In this document: positions 15,360 to 21,803 of the stretch, piece after piece
Position numbering within the stretch: the first letter of the stretch is position 1
Layout: each line of letters starts with the position of its first letter
Origin: Dehalococcoidia bacterium
Lineage (GTDB): Bacteria > Chloroflexota > Dehalococcoidia > Lucifugimonadales > UBA3495
Reading direction: 5' to 3'
Assembly: GCA_021295965.1 (NCBI GenBank)
Contig: JAGWBI010000023.1
Span: 33,692-73,449, forward strand
DNA: 39,758 nucleotides
Program-made: the position numbers and the translations under genes
The notes under the pieces: generated by a model
Databases searched by the model: none
Told to the model about the DNA's origin: nothing
The model's input: only the letters and a program-made list of their open reading frames with translations

Positions 15360-15675
15360 GCGGGGCTGAGCGTGGGGCGGTCAGCACGCGCAAACTTAGG
15401 AAATCAATTCGCAGACCACGCTCTCTGGCCGTAGCGCCGACAACCTGAACCCCCGAACCCGAAGCCAGTCAACCAGCCAATAAGCCAATAAAATAAAAGG
15501 AGGAGAACCCGTACAACTGCCGTGCCACCATTTTATATACCCACCTCGCTATTGCGAGACGCGGAGTGCTTTCGTTGACGTAAGGGTCGCGGCTCGATTG
15601 GCGCAATCGTCACCCTTCCCCCGCAGTGTCGCAGGTGTCTTCAGGTGGGCCGTTTACCCTCCCCGAAATGCTCTT

Positions 15676-15704
15676 TTGCCGCTTCCGGTAAGTTTGTCTA
15701 TACT
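15676..15704 (+). promoter_or_regulatory. Probable promoter of the dipeptidase gene
   Basis: TTGCCG (15676-15681) and TATACT (15699-15704) are separated by 17 bases, a good sigma-70-type layout. Transcription would begin near 15711, leaving a ~35-base leader with GGAGG at 15733-15737 before the ATG at 15746. This also argues against the upstream TTG at 15704 as a start codon. Confidence 0.5.
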
Positions 15705-15745
15705 TGGCCCACCACTGGCAATCCCCACCACTGGAGGTCGGCCCT

Positions 15746-16861
15746 ATGACTACGCCCGGCATCCCCCTGGCCCGCGAGGTGGGCCGCGTACCCTCGTCCA
15801 CCGTGCCCCTGGACCGCGACGAGGAAACCCGTTTCGAGCGCATCATGGACCAGGCCGTGATGATCGACGTCCACCAGCACCCCTTCGTGCTGCCCGACGA
15901 CATGGACCGGTTCATCGAGTTCCTGCGCACCAACGACCGCTATCACTACGGCTACGCGGCGGCAGAGGCCGGCGGGTGGTCCACGGTGACCACGGCCAGC
16001 GCGTTCAGCGGGTTCAAGAGCACCACCGATATGTCCTTCATGGAATACGAGGACATCGCCGCTGAAGTGGGCGGGATGCTGGCCGACGTGGCCCAACAGG
16101 GCAGCGTGGTCCGCGTGACCAACGCCGAAGAGATCCTGTCCGCCCGCCAGCAGGGCAAGATCGGTTTCCTGCCAACCCTCGAACACCTGGCCATCGGCAA
16201 CCGCATCGAGCGAGTGGACGCCCTCTACGGCATGGGCGTGCGCCTGGCCGGCATCACCTACAACCGCCGGAACTTCATCGGTGACGGCCAGACTGAGCGC
16301 AACCCCGGCGGTTTGAGCGACTTCGGCGTCCAGGTCGTCCACCGGATGAACGACCTGGGCATGGCCGTGGATTTGTCCCACGCCTCCACTCCCACGGCCA
16401 TGGATGCCATCGAGATCTCCCGCGCGCCCACCGTCTTCAGCCACAACGCGTCCTACACCCTGCGTCCCAATGGCCGCACCCGCAAGGACGAGGAACTGCT
16501 GGCCTGCGCCCGCTACGGCGGCCTGGTCTGCATCACCGCCGTGCCCAACTCCCTCAGCGACGACCCCGAGCAGGACATCGAATGCGTCCTCGACCACTAC
16601 GACTACATGGTCAATCTCGTCGGCGTTGACCATGTTGGCATCGGCACCGACACCACCGTCGGCGACCACGTGGGCTTCCACCGCGTCCTGCTGGGCCGCA
16701 CGCCGGATATGCTCCCGGCGCCGTATCTCAACGGCCTGGAGTCGCCGGCCGACGGCAAGAACATCGTGCGCGGCCTGATCCGCCGCGGCCACTCCGACGA
16801 GGACGTTCTGAAAATCATCGGCGGCAACGCCCTGGACTATTTCCGCCGCGTCATGGCCTAA
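15746..16861 (+). CDS. Membrane dipeptidase family (M19) protein
   Basis: A 371-residue metal-dependent dipeptidase-fold enzyme. Start at ATG 15746 is set by GGAGG 8 bases upstream. Expected binuclear zinc ligands are visible: H43 and H45 (DVHQHPF), E146 (PTLEHLA), H212 (DLSHAS), H233 (FSHNAS) and D302 (GIGTD). Renal dipeptidase has His-x-Asp at the first site, whereas here it is His-x-His, as in ordinary amidohydrolases. The C-terminal IIGGNALDYFRRV block is a family hallmark (GGN-x-LR). No signal peptide or lipid-anchor site is present, so it should be cytoplasmic. Activity on dipeptides or on another amide/lactone is possible. Confidence 0.9.
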   Translation: MTTPGIPLAREVGRVPSSTVPLDRDEETRFERIMDQAVMIDVHQHPFVLPDDMDRFIEFLRTNDRYHYGYAAAEAGGWSTVTTASAFSGFKSTTDMSFMEYEDIAAEVGGMLADVAQQGSVVRVTNAEEILSARQQGKIGFLPTLEHLAIGNRIERVDALYGMGVRLAGITYNRRNFIGDGQTERNPGGLSDFGVQVVHRMNDLGMAVDLSHASTPTAMDAIEISRAPTVFSHNASYTLRPNGRTRKDEELLACARYGGLVCITAVPNSLSDDPEQDIECVLDHYDYMVNLVGVDHVGIGTDTTVGDHVGFHRVLLGRTPDMLPAPYLNGLESPADGKNIVRGLIRRGHSDEDVLKIIGGNALDYFRRVMA

Positions 16862-16883
16862 CGGACCATGCGCCCCGACCTTT

Positions 16884-16981
16884 GTCATCGCGAAAAGTGC
16901 AGCGACGTGGTGATCTCGTTGCCGCAGAACTGCATTCCTGCCTACGAGATTGCCATCCGCCGGAGGCGGACTCGCAATGAC
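16884..16981 (+). repeat. GTCATCGCGA...CTCGCAATGAC element, full copy
   Basis: A 98-base element bounded by GTCATCGCGA on the left and TCGCAATGAC on the right, which are inverted repeats of each other. Inside, GGTGATCTCG pairs with CGAGATTGCC. It fills the gap just before the ribosome site of the MetE-like gene. A second full copy is at 37859. Confidence 0.75.
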
Positions 16982-17016
16982 CAAAGCAAATGCTTGACTG
17001 CCAAATGGGAGGCTAA

Positions 17017-18072
17017 ATGCCTGCTCGTCAAACCGGAGCCCATCTCGTCGGCAGCGTCCCCCTGCCCGACGCCGAAACGGTCTTCCGCACCGTGAGCGCG
17101 TCCCTGGGCCCGCACCTGCGCCGCATCACCGACGGCGAAACGGGCCGGCGCGGACGCTGGATCTGGTTCCAGCGGGAGATGCTGGGAGAGCACCCCGATA
17201 TGGAGTTGGACACGGATGAACCGCCCTACGCGCTGTACCAGTGGGACGGCCAACTGCTTCGGGAAACGCCGTACCTCCGCTTTAAGCCCGGCGTTGACCC
17301 GACGTCGGTGGAGTTCCCCATCGGGTACGCTGAAGCCGCCGTGGAGTCCTTCGGCCTGTACACCAAACTGCAACGCGAGGGCATCATCCCCGAGGACGCC
17401 CTGTTCCAGGTGTCGCTGCCTACACCCATGGCCACCGCCTATATGTACGTCAGCCCCAGCGCCCGCGACGCCTATATTCCCGCCTACGAGCGTTCGCTGC
17501 TGGCCGCCGTGCGGGAGATCCTGGATTCCACTCCCCATGACCGCCTGTCCATCCAGTGGGACGTCTGCCAGGAAGTGCTGATTTTCGAGGACTACTTTTC
17601 CCACCGTCCCGCCGACTACAAGGAACAGATCTTCGCTGAGTTAGGCCGGTTGGGCGAAGCCATACCCGCCTCCGTGGACCTGGGGTACCACCTCTGCTAC
17701 GGGTCGCCCCGCGACGAGCACCTGGTGATGCCCAAGGACATGGGCATTCTCGTGGAAATCGCCAACGGCCTGTCGGATAACCTGGACCGTCGCCTGGACT
17801 TCATCCATATGCCCGTCCCCCAGGGCCGCTCCGACGATGCTTACTTTCAGCCGCTCAACGGCCTGGCGCTGTCCGCCGACACCGAGATAGTGCTGGGCCT
17901 GATCCACTACGACGACGAAAAGGGAGACCGCGCCCGCAGCGATACGGCCCGCCAGTGCCTCCCGTCCTTCAGCATCGCCACCGAATGCGGCTGGGGCCGC
18001 ACCGACCCGGCCCGGGTCACCGGCCTGCTGGAAAGCCACCGCAAGGCCGTCGAATATCTGAGCGGTGGGTAA
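17017..18072 (+). CDS. MetE/UROD-barrel protein (cobalamin-independent methionine synthase-like)
   Basis: A 351-residue single-barrel protein related to the catalytic C-terminal half of MetE. Zinc-type ligands are preserved: H225 and C227 in GYHLCYG, equivalent to the HxC pair of MetE, and C324 in IATECGWGRTD near the C-terminus. The N-terminus has HLVGSVPLPD and ITDGETGRRGRWI, characteristic of short UROD/MetE-like proteins. It lacks the N-terminal duplicated barrel of full MetE, so it is not a classical methionine synthase. It could transfer methyl groups between other thiols and donors. GGGAGG before the ATG fixes the start. It follows a palindromic element. Confidence 0.8.
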   Translation: MPARQTGAHLVGSVPLPDAETVFRTVSASLGPHLRRITDGETGRRGRWIWFQREMLGEHPDMELDTDEPPYALYQWDGQLLRETPYLRFKPGVDPTSVEFPIGYAEAAVESFGLYTKLQREGIIPEDALFQVSLPTPMATAYMYVSPSARDAYIPAYERSLLAAVREILDSTPHDRLSIQWDVCQEVLIFEDYFSHRPADYKEQIFAELGRLGEAIPASVDLGYHLCYGSPRDEHLVMPKDMGILVEIANGLSDNLDRRLDFIHMPVPQGRSDDAYFQPLNGLALSADTEIVLGLIHYDDEKGDRARSDTARQCLPSFSIATECGWGRTDPARVTGLLESHRKAVEYLSGG

Positions 18073-18151
18073 TGGCGATGCGGTTGGCACGAGCGTTACC
18101 ATGTCGTTGCCAGCGTAGCGGGGCAATCTCGACGCCTCAAGGAGTGACCGG

Positions 18152-18595
18152 ATGATCCAGATGACCGAAGAAATGACTCAGTTGATTAACCGAGCGCGGG
18201 ATGACGGCTATCCCTGCATCGTCGGCACCGCCGGCGCCGACGGCACGCCCAATTGCGGCTACATCGGCACTGTCCTCACCGTTGGCGACGACACCCTGAT
18301 CTACCGCGACCGCACCGGCCGCAACCCCCTGGACCACATCGAGGAGAACCCCAAGGTAATCGTCCTCTTCCGCAACACCGACCGCGACGCCGGCTGGAAA
18401 TTCCGCTGCACCGCCAGCGTTCACCGCGACGGCTCGGTGTTCGAGGAAATGACCGACCGTCTGCTCCAATCCGGCCTGGTCAACGAGCGTTACCTGGCCG
18501 ACAGCGCGGGCGCCATCGTCGTCCTGCAAATCGACCAGGTTCTCACCCTGTTTGGCGAGGTACTCCAGGAGCGCGTTCCCGGCCAGCGTTGGTAA
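18152..18595 (+). CDS. Pyridoxamine 5'-phosphate oxidase-like FMN-binding protein
   Basis: A 147-residue split-barrel flavoprotein. The order MTQLINRARDDGYPCIVGTAG, DGTPNCGYIGTVLTVGDDTLIYRDR, then NPKVIVLFRN and the late GAIVVLQIDQV strand is typical of small PNPOx-like proteins. Members bind FMN or F420 and act as oxidoreductases or haem/flavin carriers. AAGGAG lies 7 bases before the ATG. It is too short for true PdxH and lacks its C-terminal RLAP-type ending. Specific substrate unknown. Confidence 0.85.
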   Translation: MIQMTEEMTQLINRARDDGYPCIVGTAGADGTPNCGYIGTVLTVGDDTLIYRDRTGRNPLDHIEENPKVIVLFRNTDRDAGWKFRCTASVHRDGSVFEEMTDRLLQSGLVNERYLADSAGAIVVLQIDQVLTLFGEVLQERVPGQRW

Positions 18596-18652
18596 TTGGG
18601 GTTGGACACCGTATGAGCGGGAACTCCTCGGCTCTTTCCGAGTAAATTCGAT

Positions 18653-19660
18653 ATGGCAGACGCACAAAACCATTCCGAAATCCTCGTCGCCACGGCCACT
18701 AGGTTGAATGAACTGGCGTCCAACCTGGTGGCCAGCAACCTTGCGGAGCAGCCCAGGGAGTCCCTGACCAGATCCTACGTGCGCCGGGCGTTGGAAACAA
18801 ACCGCTTGGTCGGGCATCATATGGCCGCGCTGGCCGTGGCGTTGGGCATACCCGATCCCTCAACCACGGCTGCTTTGGCGTCGGACATCGAAAACGCCGG
18901 CCTGCCGCACACATCGGACCTGACGGAAGACGAACTCGAAAGTATCTACGACTGCCGACCGGACAGCGAAGAAGACTGTATGCAGGTCTGCTACAGCGAC
19001 GGGTACTCCGGCCACTATCTCTGCGAAATAGTTATCAACGAAGCTACCTTTCCCTGCCTGGGCTGTCCATTGGTGGTCCGCCAATTCGCCGACCTGCACC
19101 ATCGGCCCGACCAGGAGCGCCGAGAGCCTGTGCCCGTCTCCGTTGACCGCCCCCGCAACCCCGGTCCCCCGGCCCGCCGAATGATGATGGATCTGGCCGA
19201 CGCCGTGAACGCCCTGTGCGAACTGGACCTCTCCGGAACACCGGCTGCTACGGGTGCGGGCCGTCGGCTGACCTACATCGCAATCGCTCTGGCACAGTTG
19301 GCCGACCACGGCGTCAACATCCACTATCACGCGCTAATGGAGATGGCCCAACTGGAAAGGTCGTCGGCGTGGGAGGAATCTGCGCCCCAGGCTGAACGTG
19401 CCTTTGCAATAGACCGCATGTTGTACGAAATGGCAACCGGGAGCCCTTTTACCGAACCCAATCCCGATGCGCGTATAAGGAGGAATAGGTGCGAGCAGGC
19501 ATTCCAGGCCCGGAGCGAAACGTACCGGTATCACTGCAACTACCTGGATACCATCCCGGCCCACCTTCAAGAGGACGAGACCGTAGGGGAGATCTGTCAG
19601 CGGTGCCCGTTTCACCAAAGCCCTCCCCATCCGAGCCTGCTTGATCTCGCGACAACTTGA
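18653..19660 (+). CDS. Hypothetical Cys-rich protein
   Basis: A 335-residue protein that I do not recognise. The N-terminal ~100 residues are helical. A Cys-rich region follows: C-x6-C-x3-C in YDCRPDSEEDCMQVCYSD, then GHYLCEI and FPCLGCPLVV with a CxxC pair, followed by DLHHRPD. A middle helical part has HGVNIHYHALMEMAQL. The C-terminus holds RYHCNY and ICQRCPFHQ, a second CxxC next to His. The Cys/His pattern suggests bound zinc or an iron-sulphur cluster, but this is inference. There is no membrane segment. No Shine-Dalgarno is present; TAAATT lies just before the ATG. It may be co-transcribed with the PNPOx-like gene upstream. Confidence 0.7.
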   Translation: MADAQNHSEILVATATRLNELASNLVASNLAEQPRESLTRSYVRRALETNRLVGHHMAALAVALGIPDPSTTAALASDIENAGLPHTSDLTEDELESIYDCRPDSEEDCMQVCYSDGYSGHYLCEIVINEATFPCLGCPLVVRQFADLHHRPDQERREPVPVSVDRPRNPGPPARRMMMDLADAVNALCELDLSGTPAATGAGRRLTYIAIALAQLADHGVNIHYHALMEMAQLERSSAWEESAPQAERAFAIDRMLYEMATGSPFTEPNPDARIRRNRCEQAFQARSETYRYHCNYLDTIPAHLQEDETVGEICQRCPFHQSPPHPSLLDLATT

Positions 19661-19671
19661 TTGAACATAGG

Positions 19672-19687
19672 GGCTACCCGGGTAGCC
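19672..19687 (+). repeat. Perfect 16-bp palindrome
   Basis: GGCTACCCGGGTAGCC reads the same on both strands. It lies 12 bases after the Cys-rich gene stop and ~85 bases before the next start. Dyad without a loop favours a protein-binding site over a terminator, but neither is shown. Confidence 0.45.
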
Positions 19688-19771
19688 GAACCTGTCAGGC
19701 CATCCCCGCTGTACAGGATGCCGGAGTATCCATACAATTTAGTTAGACTCTCTGGTCCGACATTTGCCACC

Positions 19772-20503
19772 ATGCCATTGCCAATAATCCTACTGCCCAT
19801 CGCCCTGGCCGGCGGTTCCGCTGCCATCCAGGCGGCCAGCAAGGTGCGCGCCCACCGCAAGCTGACCCAGTTGCATCAGGAACTGGAGGAGGCCCGGCAG
19901 CAGCACGTCCAAGAGATGCAGCGTCAATACGACCGCCAGTTGGAGTTGTGCGACCAATTGGGTCTGCCTGAACCGGACCTGCCGGCCGCGTTGCTGCCAC
20001 AACCCGAACCCGAGTTGGAGCAGGGACGTTGGTCCCAAATGCGTTCCAGAATCCGCGCCAGGCTGCCCCTCCGCAAAAAAGCGTCGTTGCTTGATCAACG
20101 CCCCGGCGGGTCTTCGGTGACCATCGTGGGGCGTCACGGCGCCAGTTTCGCTGCCTCCACGGTTTGGAAAACCTCGTCCGCGCCCATAATCCGCTTCGTC
20201 CAGCCCGTCGCCGCCCGCACCGTGACTTTCATGCCCAAGTTCGCCTCCGTCGGAGGTGGCGCCACCGGCTCAATCGCCGCTTCCACGGGCCTGCGTTTCG
20301 CCCTCAGCGCGGTTTCCGTAGCGGGTCTGGTCATCGGTCCCGCCCTGGCCGCCTGGACGGTCTGGAGCGAGTATCGAAAGGTCAAAAAAGCCCGGGTTGA
20401 ACTGGCCGATGCCTTGGTCCAGTTCCAAACCGAGCTGGATGAAATGAGCGAGCAGACTTCCGAGTGGGAGGCCCGGTTGACGGCGGAATTGATCGGGGTA
20501 TAG
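19772..20503 (+). CDS. Hypothetical membrane-associated coiled-coil protein
   Basis: A 243-residue protein without a known family. The ATG at 19772 is chosen because the sequence before it (from a TTG at 19661) contains a perfect palindrome and reads poorly. It opens with a hydrophobic stretch (MPLPIILLPIALAGGSAAI), followed by a charged helix that looks like a coiled coil (LTQLHQELEEARQQHVQEMQ). A proline-rich linker and a basic stretch follow. Small-residue and hydrophobic segments (SVAGLVIGPALAAWTVW) suggest a second membrane helix, followed by a second coiled coil at the C-terminus. The two coiled coils flanking membrane segments resemble membrane scaffold proteins. The neighbouring flavin gene is convergent. 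Confidence 0.6.
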   Translation: MPLPIILLPIALAGGSAAIQAASKVRAHRKLTQLHQELEEARQQHVQEMQRQYDRQLELCDQLGLPEPDLPAALLPQPEPELEQGRWSQMRSRIRARLPLRKKASLLDQRPGGSSVTIVGRHGASFAASTVWKTSSAPIIRFVQPVAARTVTFMPKFASVGGGATGSIAASTGLRFALSAVSVAGLVIGPALAAWTVWSEYRKVKKARVELADALVQFQTELDEMSEQTSEWEARLTAELIGV

Positions 20504-20548
20504 CCGCGTTTTGTTCGCGCGGAATGACCGGCTGGAGCGGCCTGCCCG

Positions 20549-21577
20549 CTACTTGAAGTGCGGCATTACCTGCTCGCTGATCAACCGCAGCGAGTTCTTC
20601 ACCCGGTCATAGGGGACCCGCCCGCCGTAGTTGACCTCCATCACCACTCCGGTGGCGCCGAAGTCATCCTGGTAGCCCTTGAACCGCTCGACGATCTCCG
20701 CCGGCGTGCCGAATACCACCCTCTGCTGCAAAACCTGGGAGTAGGGTGTGTTCGCCGTCTGGCGAATGCGCTGGGCGGTCTCCTCGCTGGCGGCGGTCTT
20801 CACTAACTCGCTGGCCGCGTACTGGATGGCTGACATCGCGCTGGCCTCCGGCTCGGAGTGGGCCTGCTCCGTCGTTTCCGCCGCGTACACCGGGATGCGC
20901 ACGGCGATGTCGGCGGGGCCGGTGTGGCCGGCGGCGGCCCGGGCTTCTTCATAGGAAGCGATGCGGGTCTTCAGCTGCTCCCGCCCCGCGTTGGCGCTGA
21001 CGAATATGGGATGCCCCATCTTGCCGATGAGGGGGAAGGTATCCTCGCCGGCCACCGCCACGCGCACCGGCGGATAGGGCTGCTGGAAGGGCTTGGGTAC
21101 CACGGCAACATCCTCGTAGGAATGGAACTGCCCCTCGTAGGAGAACTCGTCGCTCTTCCACGCTTCCATGATGATTTCCAACGCTTCCAGGAAACGGGGC
21201 CGGCTCTCGGAATAGGGGATGTTGTAGCCCTGGTAGTACTTGGTGAGGCCGCTGCGCCCGATGCCGAACTCGAAGCGGCCCTTGCTGATGTGGTCAACGG
21301 TGGCGGCTTCCTCGGCGACGCGCAGGGGGTTGGTCAGGGGCAGCACCTGCACCGCCAGCCCGGTCCGGATGCGCCTGGTGCGGGCGGCGATGGCGCTGGC
21401 GATGACCATGGGTGAGGCCAGTACGGCCCGCTCCGGGCTGAAGTGGTGCTCGGCCAGCCACACGGTATCGAAGCCCATGCTCTCGGCGTCGTCGATCTGG
21501 GTGAATGACTCGTCGAAAGCCTCGGCCTGGGTCTTGTTTTCGCCGATGTGAAAGTCGGTGAACATACCAAAATTCAT
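20549..21577 (-). CDS. LLM class flavin-dependent oxidoreductase (luciferase-like)
   Basis: A 342-residue bacterial-luciferase-fold enzyme that uses FMN or F420 in a TIM barrel to oxidise or reduce organic substrates. The start is the ATG at 21577, preceded by GGGAGG on the minus strand. It begins MNFGMFTDFHIGENK. Family blocks are DTVWLAEHHF, RIRTGLAVQVLPLTNPLRVAEE, GRFEFGIGRSG and the substrate-side PYPPVRVAV. It is divergent from the Rieske-amidohydrolase gene across 226 bases, so the two may share control. It ends 45 bases from the convergent coiled-coil gene. Confidence 0.92.
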   Translation of the reverse strand: MNFGMFTDFHIGENKTQAEAFDESFTQIDDAESMGFDTVWLAEHHFSPERAVLASPMVIASAIAARTRRIRTGLAVQVLPLTNPLRVAEEAATVDHISKGRFEFGIGRSGLTKYYQGYNIPYSESRPRFLEALEIIMEAWKSDEFSYEGQFHSYEDVAVVPKPFQQPYPPVRVAVAGEDTFPLIGKMGHPIFVSANAGREQLKTRIASYEEARAAAGHTGPADIAVRIPVYAAETTEQAHSEPEASAMSAIQYAASELVKTAASEETAQRIRQTANTPYSQVLQQRVVFGTPAEIVERFKGYQDDFGATGVVMEVNYGGRVPYDRVKNSLRLISEQVMPHFK

Positions 21578-21698
21578 GAGTTCCTCCCTGGCGCAGCGGG
21601 TAGGCGCGTGGGGCTGATTATAGTGCCTGCGCCAATCAACGTCATCCCGCACCAGCGGCTTTGTCAAGATACTGCATTGGAAATACGAATAAAATTTA

Positions 21699-21727
21699 TT
21701 GACTACCTTTTAGGCTGTCATTTACAC
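21699..21727 (+). promoter_or_regulatory. Probable promoter of the Rieske-amidohydrolase gene
   Basis: TTGACT at 21699-21704 and TTACAC at 21722-21727 are separated by 17 bases (TACACT at an 18-base spacing also fits) in a stretch that is clearly AT-richer than its surroundings. Transcription would start near 21735, giving a leader of about 70 bases. The rest of the divergent gap (21578-21803) shows no gene. Confidence 0.5.
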
Positions 21728-21803
21728 TGGGACAACTACGGATTCTTGACGGAATTCGACGTTATGGTATCCGTCGCCGAAAGCAACCCAGAGGAGGGGA
21801 ACG

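Larger units (their letters stand above)
14643..15745. other. 1.1-kb non-coding repeat nest
   Basis: No credible gene lies between the S9 peptidase and the dipeptidase, which are transcribed away from each other. Open frames here translate repeat DNA (for example RHSGESRNPG and FLDSRVCGNDG) and are discarded. The stretch holds a MITE (14813-14953 with its duplication), four copies of a GTCATTCCGGC hairpin repeat, two copies of a GGCGTGCCGGAA sequence (14757 and 15343 regions), an AAGGAGG ribosome-like site at about 15498 with only an 18-codon frame after it, and the dipeptidase promoter at the right end. Confidence 0.8.

Noticed and set aside
15166-15393. Small minus-strand open frame containing FLDSRVCGNDG
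   Set aside because: Translation of the hairpin repeat copies, not a gene.
15496-15580. AAGGAGG site followed by a possible GTG start
   Set aside because: The frame closes after about 18 codons with no homology; possibly remains of a gene but not supportable.
15598-16065. 155-codon plus-strand frame over the dipeptidase start
   Set aside because: Arg/His/Pro-rich shadow of the M19 gene in another frame.
20504-20522. Five-base-stem hairpin CCGCG/CGCGG between convergent genes
   Set aside because: Stem too short and no T-run. It could be a weak bidirectional terminator but the evidence is thin.
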